This document shows, piece after piece, positions 44,970-56,473 of a stretch of 64,000 nt of DNA. Both the position numbers and the translations under genes were made by a program. The stretch is from Glycine soja (Eukaryota > Streptophyta > Magnoliopsida > Fabales > Fabaceae). The stretch covers positions 12,545,223 to 12,609,222 of the forward strand of contig NC_041012.1 of NCBI RefSeq assembly GCF_004193775.1, read 5' to 3'. The stretch's first letter is position 1, and each line of letters starts with the position of its first letter. The notes below the pieces were generated by a model that worked only from the letters and a program-made list of their open reading frames with translations, was not told the origin of the DNA and did no database searches.

Positions 44970-47566
44970 GATAAACGTCAAATTTATGGTATTTTTATAT
45001 GCAATTTGAGACATTTATTAGATATTTTAGTATATTTTAGGCCTTGTTTTGAATCGAATTCGTTATGTTTTCACTTTTTAATATATTTTAGATAGGAATT
45101 ATGATTTTAGAAATTTTTAATATGATTTTGTGAGTTTTTACAGAGAAATTGGGCAATTTTACAAGGTAGCCTCACTCAAGCGAGGTATAGGCCGCTCAAG
45201 CCAGGTCAAATAGAGTAGAAGGTGAAATTTTACAAAAGATGTCTCGCTTAAGCGAGGAGTGTGCCAGATAGTGCGTCTAGAAAATGAATTAATTCAAAAC
45301 AAAGATAATTATGGAGATATAGCTCAAAGATAAATTAATAAAATTACTTGGAAGATAATTCAAACAATTAAAACAAATTATATCAGTTGAAGAGATAATT
45401 TCCTTGTATAGATTATATTATTTTGTAAATTAAGGAGATTATTTACCTCTATTAAACACATCTATGATTTTATAAATATAGAGGCATAGACAACAACAAA
45501 AAACACCTCTACACCCCACCCTTCTCTGAAAAACCCTCTTCTCTTCTCTTTTCTTGTATTTCATAAGTGACTAATTTCTTTCTTAGCTAGGAGAATAAAG
45601 GATTGAACCCAATTTGATGTAATTTTCTCACATTAATATATTGTTTGAGTTCATTATTCTCCTTTTATACTTAATGCTTTGTGAATCTGCACACCTTATA
45701 GATGATTCCAGGAATTGACGTGCATTTGGTGAGTCTTGTTGAAACCCAAACTGAATTGGATGCTTAATTAGGGTTATCTCTATGGATAGAATAATCTTGG
45801 TTAAACCTCACTAATTCCCAAACGATAATGTTGATTGCTTGTGTTGGTTTGCCAAGGGATTGAGAATCAAGGCATGTGATTTAGGGTCTATCACCAAAGG
45901 GATTAGGGATAGAATACATTAGTGAATTGGAGATGAATGATATAATGATGTAGAAGTGTGAGAGATTGCAGCAAATAGGAGGATTTCGAGTACAATCTTA
46001 GCATCTCAACATTATTGTTTTCGTCTATAATTATTATCGCATCAACAAGTAACTTCTTAACTTTTCTTTTAATTTCTATTATTAAATTTTCAACACATTA
46101 ATCTCTCTAGAAAAATATGTCTTTTCTTTTCTATTTTGATTAGTTTTAGTTTTAGTTAGTTTAAAATATAAAAAACACAAAAATATTTTTATCCGAAAGG
46201 TTTGAATTTGAATATTCATCCTTGCATTATTCCCATAGGAGATGACCTAAGCTTCAATTTAGTACTACAATTGGGATTCAAATACACTTGGCCAACGTAA
46301 ATCCAAATGTAATTAAAATGTTAACAAGTTTCTGACACCGTTGTTATAGGCTAAGTGTAACCCAATCATGATGTAGTAACTGAACTATCGCCCAGGTCAT
46401 CTCCCAAAGAAATAAAGATGGGATTTCATGTAATTATTTAACTAAGAACTAGGTTTTTGTATTTTTGTTTTGTGATTGCCATGAAATAAATAAAATAAAA
46501 TAAATTGCAATAAAAATTAAATGACGATAAGATAATTAAGTAAAGATAGAAATACTATACTTGCATGGTGACATCGATCTTGATGAATGAATGTTTAGGT
46601 TTGGACTTGGAATTCTCTTGATCTACTGTAACTTCACAATTCTCTATTCATCTCTCTTGTTCATCCCCGATTCACTTATGTATTCTACCTTATCTCCCGC
46701 TTGGTGACAGATTCTAAACTACTCACCTGATACCCAATCCCTTGGACATACTGACACAAGCAATCAACATTAGTGGTTGAGAATTAGCGAGACTTAACCA
46801 AGATTATGATTTCCCTAGAGATAATCCTAATTAAGCAATTGATTCATCTTTGAAATTCAACAAGGCTCGCCAAAGCGCAAGTCAATTCCCAAATTCATCT
46901 ATAAGATGCCCAATCAAATAAAAACATTAAGTACAAAAACAAATAAAGAACTCAACATGAAGTATTGAATTGATAGAATTAAAGTCAAACAAGGTTCATC
47001 ATTTCCTCTCCAGTTGGAAGGAATTGCACTCATAAAAATAATACAATGAAACCTAGAGTGTCTAATAGAATAATAGAGGCAGCTAGTAGGCAGATGTCTA
47101 AAATATAATTCTAAGAATTGCTTGGGACTTCTACACAATTACAATGAATGTACAACCTCCTATTTATAGAATTGTAGTTAGATTTAATTAAGGACATAAT
47201 CACAAGAAATTACAAAAAATAATATCTCTAATTAATTCAAGTAATTATCTTCTTCTTCAACTAATTTATCCTTGCAAAATATCTTGTTTTTGATTTTCCT
47301 AGCTTTTATCTTCAATTTTTGCAATTTCTCCTTCCAGAACTTTTTGCTGGTTTATGGCCTCTGGAGTTGTTGCCAGAATGACTTGTTTTGCTGAAAAACT
47401 ATCGAAAATTCATTAAAAATAAATAAAACATAAAATTCTACCTAAGACAAAGTAAAAGCTGAATTCAAAGCTAATTTGATTCAAAACAAGGCCTAAAGTT
47501 AACTAAAATGCCAAATAAACATCACAAAATACATATGAAAATTCGGTAAATTTGACGTTTATCGAC
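44970..47566. mobile_element. Inverted-repeat (foldback-like) element of 2.6 kb
   Basis: The outer 17 bases are perfect inverted repeats: GATAAACGTCAAATTTA (44970-44986) and TAAATTTGACGTTTATC (47547-47563). The whole element consists of two inverted, divergent arms of about 1.2-1.35 kb meeting near 46325. Matching landmarks include AGGCCTTGTTTTGAATC (left about 45040, right about 47485 reversed), a TATA box in each arm, and GGAGATGACCT near the centre. The copia frame ...DIIW / LWDRRVAH is split here, with GGTT on both sides (44966-44969 and 47567-47570). No coding frame. Confidence 0.8.
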
Positions 47567-47598
47567 GGTTATGGGATAGAAGGGTAGCTCATATCCAT

Positions 47599-48156
47599 AT
47601 GAATCATTTAAATAAACTTGTCTCTAAAGAGCCAGGTAAAGGACTTCCTAAACTTAAGTTTGTGAAGGAAGGTGTGTGTGATGCATGTCAAATGAGTGAG
47701 CAATCTAGTGTTTCTTTAAAAGCTAAAACTACGATTTCAATTTCTAGAATGCTTGAACTCTTTCATTTAGACTTGTTCGATCCTTCTAGAACTATGAGAA
47801 TAAGAAGGAACTACTATGCCATAACGATTATGGATGACTACTCTAGATTTACATGGACCTTGTTTTTACCCTTGAAAAACATTGCTTTCAAAGCTCTTCA
47901 TAAAATTTCCAAATTGATTCAAAATAAGAAAGATTTAAAAATCAAATATTTGAGAAGTGATCATGATGAGGGTGAATTTCAAAATGAAGATTTTGAATCA
48001 TTTTGTGAAATAAATGGTATTAATCATAATTTTTCAACTCTAAGAACTCCTCAACAAAATGGAGTTGTGGAGAGGAAAAATAGGCCTCTTAAGGAATTAG
48101 CAAGGATTATGCTAAACGAAAACCGTCTACCTAAACTTTTGGACAGATGTCCTTAG
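47599..48156 (+). pseudogene. Copia integrase piece
   Basis: 185 aa: zinc part (HIHMNHL just upstream, CDACQMSEQ), then core LFHLDLFDPSRTMR (first Asp), MDDYSRFTWTLF, RSDHDEGEFQNEDF (second Asp) and TPQQNGVVERKN (Glu). The frame breaks at 48156, and the integrase C-terminal part (LTPYDIYKGRKPN, HLKVFGCKCFVL) continues in another frame to about 48430. Confidence 0.85.
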
Positions 48157-48654
48157 CATATCTTGCTATGTACTTAATATAGTGATTATAAGACCAATTT
48201 TGAAATTGACACCTTATGATATCTACAAAGGTAGAAAGCCAAATATATCTCATCTAAAAGTCTTTGGGTGTAAATGCTTTGTGTTAACAATTGGTAAATA
48301 GTCACTTGGTAAGTTTGATCCAAAAGTCAATGAAGGTCTATTTCTAGGTTACTTATCTACTAGCAAGACATATAGGATTTTCAAGACATATAGGATAGAA
48401 GAATTTGTGCATGTTGTATTAGATGAGACTAATCCCCAAAAGAAAGGAAAGGTACATGTTTTGGATGATGATGTAGGAAGCCCAAGATAAGCTTTTCCAT
48501 TAAGCGAAGAGGTGGTCAACAATAAGCCTCAAGAAGGACCCATATCACAAAAATTTCTTCCAACGGAATGAGAACACAAGGGATTTTTCAATAGACAATA
48601 TCATTGGAAACATAGAGAAAGGAATATCTACTAGACACTCTTTGAATTTGCTTT

Positions 48655-48828
48655 GTGATGTTCATGCATGATGAAATGAAGCAATTTAAAAGAAATGATG
48701 TATGTGAATTGATACCATTTAATAAGAACATGAACATCGTTGGCACTAAATGGGTGTTTAAAAATAAATTGGATGAACACGGTTTGATCACTAGGAATAA
48801 GGCAAGGCTAGTAGCCAAAAGATATAAC
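48655..48828 (+). pseudogene. Copia RT start, interrupted
   Basis: It reads EMKQFKRNDVCELIPFNKNM, TKWVFKNKLDEHGL, NKARLVAKRYN and stops at the ATAAC duplication (48824-48828) where a 3.5 kb LTR is inserted. The frame resumes at 52376 with QQKGIDFGETYVPLARVEVV. Confidence 0.85.
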
Positions 48829-48989
48829 TATAATGACTCGCCTTGTCACTACGATATCACTAACTATAAAATGTGACATTTCAATTTTAAGTGAAAGCTC
48901 CATTAATTTGATTATGAAAACCATGGTAAATTTTTCGCGATATGCATTCATCAAACAATGCACAAACACATGAATAAATACATATATAC

Positions 48990-49037
48990 ATAAACACACA
49001 CACACACACATATTATATGTGTGTGTGTGTGTGTGTG
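48990..49037. repeat. (CA)n-(TG)n palindromic microsatellite
   Basis: ACACACACACACA, TATTATA, then TGTGTGTGTG: a self-complementary repeat able to fold into a hairpin. Confidence 0.9.
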
Positions 49038-50190
49038 TGATCGAGGCCGTACCCGAATCAAATAAACATTAAAATGCAGTAACTAGGAAGTGATCCTAGG
49101 TCGTTTCTCAATGAGCAATGATAAACCAAATGTTCATAATATACTTGCAGTAACAGTAACAATGGGGGGGGGGGTTGTTTGTTTTGTGAATTAAAGAAAA
49201 AGCGAACTGGAATACGAAATTAATAATAGTAAAAACGTGTTGTTTCCTCTGATTCAGAAGCCATTCTCTTGTCCTAGGTTATGAAGAATTCGTCCCTAAC
49301 AGTTAACCACTTAATCCAACTCTATTTTAATTTACTAAGCGAAAATCAATTTAGGGTTGTCAATATGTGATTAAGCAACACATACACCAATTTACCCTTC
49401 GTTCATTAAGCACAAACGTAAGTTAAGCATAGAGGCAATTAATCGAACACTAAGCGTGCATAGATTAACAATAACGAATGTGGGTTAATTGGTGAAGGGA
49501 AAACTGCCAGGAAGCTACATTATAAATAGAACCTCGAAGAGAGTTTAGCTTCATCCTCAGAAGGAAACAACATTAGAAATTTAGCCTTCCATAATTTCAA
49601 CCAAAAACAGAAAACGCAATTGAAACTAAAGACAGAAACGTAAATGAAACTGGAAATAGAAACGAGAATGAAACTAAAGCAGAAACGTAAATGAAACTAA
49701 ATGCAGAAGAAGAAATAAAAACGAAATTGCAATTAGAAGTAGACAATGGAAAAGTGCATTACGTGAACAGTAACAATAAGCTAAAAAACGTCAAACCCTA
49801 AACCCTATGCTATGAATAATAGCCTAACATAATAGAATTTACATGAATCCCAAGGCTACTATTTATAAGGGTCACTCAGAGTCACTGGGCCCTATTACAT
49901 TATTCTGGCCCAAAACGAAATAAACACTGAACAACATAAAATAAAATTGCAATCTCCTAATTAAAAATTAACTAAGGTAAACATTGCTTTATTTGCCGTC
50001 TTTAAGTCCACGACCAAAATCTGGATTAAGCCCAATGCTTCATTAATTCCTGAAATTAGATTGAAAACATCAAATTAGTTGAATGAGCCCAAGTAATAAA
50101 ACTGCCTAATTAATTTGACAATTGAGACTAATCAGTAATTAAAATGGTGCAAAAAGAGGTTAAGAAATAGGAGAAAATAATAACACATCA
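49038..50190 (-). mobile_element. Solo LTR nested in a (TG)n microsatellite, 1153 bp
   Basis: The + strand starts TGATCGAGGCCGTACCCG and ends AATAACACATCA; GTGTG stands on both sides. On the minus strand it begins TGATGTGTTATTATTTTC, with a TATA-like TTATAAATAG (about 49858-49867) and a leader. Because the flanks are GT repeats, the duplication length cannot be set. It is the innermost layer: LTR in LTR in copia. Confidence 0.8.
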
Positions 50191-50240
<50 letters not shown>

Positions 50241-53200
50241 CCACTATATATCCTTCAAATGTTAGAACATAATTCAGTTTTCACATATATCTAAACCTGG
50301 GACTTACATGCCCAATCAAAAAGAGTCAAGGAACCAACTAAGGAAGAATTGATAACAAAACACAACTTTCCCCAAAATAAATTCTAACATTACCCTGTTT
50401 TGCATAGGAAACTCCCCCCCCCCCCCCATGGTGATCAACCTGAGTCTCAAGAAAGTTCCAAATCGAGTGACATGTCCCCAAGTACAAGTATTTTTCCTCA
50501 TGAAAAACTATGTGTACTTATTCACAAAGTTTACTATTTCCATGCAATATGAAGTATGAAACATAAGCATCATCAATGCACTGACCCCAGATAGTTAAAG
50601 ATTCTAAGCCATCCCCTTTCTTTCTCCAAGGATGCTTAAAATTCTTTAAACATTGTATTTCCCCCTCCAAGGATATCCAACATGGTCATTGTACCCCCTA
50701 TGTTCATACACAACATACATCATCACAATGACATCATCAACATTAACATCATCTAATTTCAATATCATTATTAACACCAACATAATCTCATCTCAACATT
50801 ATCATCAACATTAATATCATCTCATCTCAACATCATCATCAACATCACAAGCAATCACATTCCACATACATACATATAAATTCATGCCTGGGATTCACAT
50901 TCCCAAGGTCTTCAAGCAACATAAACCTTATACAACAACAATCCATAATATCACGAGATTGATATTTTAATGAAAATTCTAAATTAAAAAGGAGAACTAT
51001 GGTATTCAAAACAAACTCTTATGCCCATTTAAAATTTAATAAAGAAGTAAATAGAAGAAAAAATATAAAATTTTAGACATAGTCTCCTCTGTAATTAAGA
51101 CTTTTCCCAAAAAATTCCAATCATTACAACACAACATCATTGACAATTTCAATCATCAATAACAAATATATCAAATCCTATTAGTTAAAAACAATTTTTC
51201 TTGAAAACCAGCATGCACAAGAACAAACATACATCCCCATAATTGGGTTTCCTGACGCCAACTATAGTATCAAAAGTTGTAAACAAACAATAAACTCTCC
51301 CCACCTATCCACATCTCTCCATTAGTTCCTTGCGATGTTGTTCTAAAATCTCATGTTCGTTCGTCCAAAGAGCTCTATATACCAAATCAAAGATAATTTA
51401 GTATAGATTTCAAAGACAAGGTTAATATCAACTTTTGGGGTCAAATACCCATTCAATTTAAAAAGGGGCTAAAAGGGTGTTTTAAGATCCACATCAAAGA
51501 GACGTCATTTTAAAATTCTGATCACACCACTGTGACCAGGGTTCAACAAAGGTTATAAAAATGAAGTCTATTTTATAAAAAGGAAACTTTTACAACGTCT
51601 TATTTTCAAGGGTTTTTCAAAGGAAGTGTAAAAAATCCAATAATGGTACCCAGGTCATAAGAGATGCAAAGATAGGCTCAAACTAACTAGGAGAAGACTT
51701 AGAAATCATAGTTACCTCAAAGAAACCGCAAAGGGAGGATTGGAGGCTCCATTCTCTATCGAATCCTCAAGTTGAGTTTTGAAGATTCTGCTCTGATTAA
51801 AGTGTTCCTTTTCGTGTAGTGGTCTTGTGGTAAGCAACGATAGCTCGTGGCTATCGCCAGTGGTCTGGGCGGTGGAGAAAGAGGTTGGGGGTGTTGGGTA
51901 ATTTGGGGAAGAAGATGGAAGAAAAATGGATGTTTCATGCTGCTGGACGTATTTGTAGCCTACAAGACTTGCCCAGGCGAAAGGTTGCTCGCCTAGGCGA
52001 ATTCTACTCCAACAAATTTTATTGCTTCGGTGAAAATATCATATCTCATACTCTAGTAGTTATTTTAAAAATCCTAACGGTCATAACGTGAAGACTTGGG
52101 TTGTAAGCCTACTATCCCAATTTGAAGGCGATCCAACAGTTAACGAATCCAGTATTGTGGATTTACCAGAACAGGTTTAGGTAAAACTTGAAATCTCATA
52201 ATTTTAACCTATGTCAATAAAACTCCACATAACTCAACATCCACATCAAGCAAATCACACATGACTAAATCAAACAATACCTCAACTCATCCAAATTAAT
52301 CAAGTAATCAAATAACACAAGAAAAACATCAAACATCTATTTTTAGTTATCAAAATTTCAGGGCGTTACAATAACCAACAAAAAGGTATAGACTTTGGTG
52401 AAACCTATGTACCGTTAGCTAGAGTAGAGGTCGTAAGATTGTTACTTGCTTATGCTTATGTTATGGATTTCAAGTTTGAAGAAGCAAAGCTTCATGGTGA
52501 ATCAAAGGTGATTCAAAGGTGTTTTGATGATAACAATGATGATAACAAAAGATGATGATAAAGGTGATGACAAAAAGCTAAAAGATCAATCAAGAATAAT
52601 TCAAGAGTTCAAGATCTCAAGAATCAAGATCAAGATTCAAGAATGAAGAGAAGACTCAATCAAGATAAGTATTAAAAAGTTTTTCAAAACTTTGAATAGC
52701 ACATGAGTTTTTGACAAAACTTTTACCAAAGAGTTTCTACTCTCTGGTAATCGATTACCATATTGTTGTAATCGATTACCAGTAGCAAAATGAGTTTGAA
52801 AAAGTTTTCAAACTGAATTTACAACGTTCCAATTATTTTCAAAAGGCTGTAATCGATTACAATGTTTTGGTAATCGATTACCAGTGCCCTTGAACGTTGA
52901 AATTCAAATTCAAATGTGAAGAGTCACATCCTTTCACTTAAAAGCCTTGTGTAATCGATTACAATAATTTGGTAATAGATTACCAGTGACTGTTTCTGAT
53001 AAATCAAAAGATGTAACTCTTCAAAAAGGTTTTTGAATTTTTCAAATTGGTTTTAAGTTTTTCTAAAAGTTATAACTCTTCTAAATGGTCTTCTTGACCA
53101 GACATGAAAAGTCTATAAAGGCAAGGCTTTGTTTTGCATTTCAAAAATCTTGAATACTTATTCAATAAATCTTTTGCAAGCCTTGAATCTCTTTGAACTT

Positions 53201-53297
53201 CTTCTTCTTCTTTGTACCAAAAGCTTTCTGAAGTTTTCTGGTTTTCTAAACCTTGAAAACTTGTGCTATTCATCTTTTCATTCTCTTCTCCCTTTGC

Positions 53298-53560
53298 CAA
53301 AAAGAATTCGCCAAGGACTAACCGCCTGAATTCTTTTTGTGTCTCTCTTCTCCCTTTTCCAAAAGAACGAAGGACTAACCACCTGAATTCTTTTGTGTCT
53401 CCCTTCTCCCTTGTCAAAGAATTCAAAACGACACAGTCTGAGAATTCTTTTGATTCTTCCCTTTCCCTAATACAAAAGTGTTCAAAGGACTAACCGCCTG
53501 AGAATTCTTTTATATCCCCATTCATAAAGTATCAAAGGTTTAACAGCCTGAGATCTTTGT
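53298..53560 (+). repeat. GAATTC-stem hairpin series
   Basis: About five repeats of the form CAAA(A)AGAATTC, GGACTAACCGCCT, GAATTCTTTTTG. Hairpin 1 has a perfect 12 bp stem (53298-53309 with 53328-53339), hairpin 2 a perfect 8 bp stem (53360-53367 with 53388-53395). The third has one bulged base, and the fourth and fifth are weaker. The loop (AAGGACTAACCGCCTGA) is more conserved than the stem length. Confidence 0.85.
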
Positions 53561-53569
53561 CTTAACACA

Positions 53570-53749
53570 TTGGAGGGTACATCCTTTGTGGTACAAGTAG
53601 AGGGTACATCTACTTGGGTTTGGCTGAGAACAAGAGAGGGTACATCTCTTGTGGATCAGTTTTAGTGGAGGGTACATCCACTAGGTTCAAAGAGAACAAG
53701 GGAGAGTACATCCCTTGTGGATCTTTGCTTGTAAAAGGATTTTTACAAG
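53570..53749 (+). repeat. GGGTACA-loop hairpin array with varying stems
   Basis: Hairpins: 53594-53616 (CAAGTAGA/TCTACTTG), 53631-53651 (CAAGAGA/TCTCTTG), 53663-53683 (TAGTGGA/TCCACTA) and 53697-53717 (CAAGGGA/TCCCTTG, loop GAGTACA). A weaker first one lies near 53570-53590 and a last one, CTTGTAAAA/TTTTACAAG, at 53728-53749. Stems differ between hairpins but both arms change together, while the 7-base loop is GGGTACA in the first four and GAGTACA in the fifth; the last has a different, four-base loop. Confidence 0.9.
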
Positions 53750-54043
53750 GTTGAAAGAAATCTCAAGGAGCGCAGGTCGCTTGGGGACTGGATGTAGGCA
53801 CAGGTTGTTGTCGAACCAGTATAAAAACTCTTGTGTGTTTGTTTCCTTCTTCCCTACTCTTTTACTTTCCGCTGTGCATTTAATTTCCGCTTTTACTTTC
53901 TGTTAAGTTTCTCTTCTACTCCTCATTCTCTTAACAATTTAGTAAAAGCCTTAAAAGAATAATTTTTAATTAGTAAAGGTTTCGGAATAATTAATTCAAC
54001 CCCCCTTCTTAATTATTCTGAGGCCACTCGATCCAACAAAGTT

Positions 54044-54823
54044 ATACCAATTGGATGCCAAAAGCAATTTCCTAAATGGATACATTGAAGAGGGAGTTTA
54101 TGTTTCCCAACCTCCCGATTTGAAGGATCATAAAGATCCAAATCAAGTATACAAGCTTAAAAAAGCTCTTCATGGACTTAAACAAGCACTAAGGAATGGT
54201 ATGAGAGACTTAGCAACTTCCTTCTTAAACAAAAGTTTGAGAGAGGAAGAGTCGATAAAAACTTTTCATCAAACAGTCCTCTCATAGCATCTTACTTATG
54301 CAAGTTTATGTGGATGACATAATTTTTGGATCCACTAACAAATCTCTTTGTGAAGATTTTATGCACAAGATGTAGGGGAGCTTGAAATGTTAATGATGAG
54401 ATAGCTAAACTACTTCCTTGGTCTCCAAGTGAAGAAAATAAACCATGGGACATTTCTCCATCAAACAAGTATTGCAAGGAACTTCTCAAGAAGTTTGAGA
54501 TGGATAAAAGCAAAAAGGTTGCAACTCCTATGGCTACTAATTGCTACCTTAGTGCTGATGAAAAAGAAAAGTCCATTGATCAAACAAAATATACAGGTAT
54601 CATTGGTTCCCTACTTTATTTGGTTGCAAGTAAACCAAACATAATGTTTAGTATTTGCATGTGTGCATGCTATGAATCTTGTCCTGAGGAGTCTCATTTT
54701 TTTCCAGTAAAAAAGATCATGAAATACCTTAGAGGAGCATTAGATGTTGGCTTATGGTACCCTAAAGGTGTTGAGATCTCTCTTGTGGGATACTTAGCTT
54801 CAGACTTTGTTGGATGCAAACTA
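54044..54823 (+). pseudogene. Copia RT and start of RNase H, interrupted
   Basis: It resumes with LYQLDAKSNFLNGYIEEGVYVSQPP and KKALHGLKQAL. The catalytic segment appears as MQVYVDDIIFGST (about 54298-54335) after a frame slip. Then come LQVKKINHGTF, TPMATNCYLSADEKEKS and YTGIIGSLLYLVASKPNIMF. RNase H starts VGYLASDFVGCKL and is cut at 54823 by the next LTR. Confidence 0.85.
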
Positions 54824-56031
54824 TGTTGGACAAGTGGCCTCAGTTATCTTAAGAAGAGGGGTTGAATTAAGATACAAAAATTATTTCCAATTACAATTTA
54901 ACTCTCTTTTTGAATTAACAATGCACCCTTAATATGAATTACTCAAAAGACAATTCAAAAATAAACTTCTTTAAAGCAAAAGATAAATAGCAATAAACAA
55001 AAGAAATTTAAGGGAAGAGAGAATGCAAACTTAGATTTTATACTGGTTCGGCCACCCCCTGTGCCTACGTCTAGTCCCCAAGCAACCTGCTTGAGATTTC
55101 CGTTATCTTGTAAAAAGCTTTTTACAAACTCTGAACCACACAGGGATACCCTTCCCTTGTGTTCAGATATCCTTATAACTTAAGAGACCCTCAGTCTCTT
55201 AAATAGATCTCTTTGAATAAGAAGAAGAAGAAGAATTTTCTCTCTTTAAGAGAAGGATATTACAATTGAAGATCGATCAAGATTCCTTATTGAATTTGTA
55301 AGTATTTTGGCCAAGGAATATTTTGAGAGTGATAAGACAATTTGGTTTTGATAGGATAAGACAATGTTGTTCAGAAAAACTCTAAGGAATTTCGTATCCC
55401 AAGTCACCTATTTATAGGCCTTTGATGATCATTCAAAAACTTCTTGAACAGTTGTGAGTCTTGGGAGTTATTTTCAAAAATTCCTTACTGGTAATCGATT
55501 ACATAAATGTGGTAATCGATTACACAGTTAGTTTATGAAGAGTTGTGACTCTTCAGACTTGAAATTTGAATTTTTTGTGTTTGGTAATCGATTACACAAA
55601 TGATGTAATCGATTACAAGCTTTTAAAATTTAAATTCAAATTTCTAAAAGATGTTACAAACAATTTAAACTTCTAGTAATCGATTACATACCTTGTGTAA
55701 TCGTTTACAGGCTTTTAAATTCAAATTCAAAATTTTCAAATTGTTTCAGAAACTAATTTAGCCACTGGTAATCAATTACATCCACTGGTAATCGATTACA
55801 TCCTCTGGTAATCGATTACTAGAGAGGAAATATCATATTTTTGAAAAGATAATTGTTCTTTAAAAAACTTTTGTAAAATATTTCCTTTAGCCAAACCTGT
55901 GCAACATCAATTAAGGAATTCTTTCTAAGATCCTAACTAAGTACATCGTTCTTCTTGCATTTCTGAATTCTTGACTTGAATTGCGCTCATCTTTGGCATC
56001 ATCAAAACTTCATATCATATATGCTTCTACA
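54824..56031 (-). mobile_element. Solo copia LTR in RNase H, 1208 bp
   Basis: The + strand starts TGTTGGACAAGTGGCC and ends GCTTCTACA, flanked by AACTA (54819-54823 and 56032-56036). The RNase H frame reads ...DFVGCKL and resumes DRKNTSGNCH after it. It is the same family and orientation as the LTR at 2168-3238. GTAATCGATTAC palindromes lie at 55490-55820 and two perfect hairpins at 55108-55127 and 55180-55202. Confidence 0.95.
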
Positions 56032-56036
56032 AACTA

Positions 56037-56473
56037 GATAGGAAAAACACTAGTGGCAATTGCCACTTGTTAGGGAATGGCCTAGTATCTTGAAATAGCA
56101 AGAAACAAGCATGCAATGCCTTTTCTATGGGTGAGGTTGAGTACATTGATGTGGTGAGTTTTTGTGCACAAATCTTGTGGCTTAAACAACAACTTTCTAG
56201 CTTTGGTTTGCATTTAGAACACGCTCCTTTAATATGTGATAACACTAGTGTCATTAGTCTCACCAAAAATCCTCTCATACATTCTAGAGCAAAGCATATA
56301 GAGATTAGATATTATTTAATTAGGGATCATATTCACTAGGGTGATTGTGATATAAAGTTTGTTGATACATACTCACAACTAGTTGACATCTTTACTAAAC
56401 CTCTAGCAAGGGATAGGTTCTACCATCTTCATAATGAGCTTGGTATTTTAAGTGAGTCTAATCTCACTTGAGC
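56037..56473 (+). pseudogene. Copia RNase H end
   Basis: It continues DRKNTSGNCH, has GEVEYIDVVSFCAQILWLKQ, CDNTSVISLTKNPLIHSRAKH and FTKPLARDRFYHLHNELGIL. The consensus EAEYIA reads EVEYID. Stops and slips occur near 56060-56120 and 56339. Confidence 0.85.

Larger units (their letters stand above)
48829..52370 (-). mobile_element. Solo LTR (gypsy-type) in copia RT, 3542 bp with nested LTR
   Basis: Flanked by ATAAC (48824-48828 and 52371-52375). The right end on the minus strand reads TGTAACGCCCTGAAATTTTG, a typical LTR start; the left end should be CA but reads TA, so it has mutated. Without the nested LTR it is about 2.4 kb. It holds a (CA)n(TG)n run, a (TA)n run (50199-50236), a 15-base C run (about 50406-50420) and a CATCATCAAC-rich stretch (50720-50850). 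The rest (50900-52370) shows nothing coding. Confidence 0.8.
52477..54038 (+). mobile_element. Solo copia LTR with hairpin array, 1562 bp
   Basis: It starts TGAAGAAGCAAAGC, ends CTCGATCCAACA and is flanked by AAGTT (52472-52476 and 54039-54043). The copia frame ...YVMDFK / LYQLDAKSNFLNG is split here. The last 50 bases, read in reverse, match the ends of the LTRs at 2168 and 54824 (GTGGCCTCA, then AAGAAG...GGGTTGAATTAA), so this is a related family in opposite orientation. GTAATCGATTAC palindromes lie at 52745-52990 and two hairpin series at 53298-53560 and 53570-53749. Confidence 0.92.
44440..56473 (+). mobile_element. Copia retrotransposon, plus strand, split by four direct insertions
   Basis: The pol order is protease (44575), GAG-pre-integrase (to 44966), integrase (47571-48160), RT (48650-48828, 52376-52476, 54044-54823) and RNase H (56037-56473). 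Between these pieces lie a 2.6 kb inverted-repeat element and three LTRs, two of them orientated opposite to each other. In each case the copia reading resumes after the insertion, with a short duplication at the junction. Gag is not recognisable. Confidence 0.88.
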
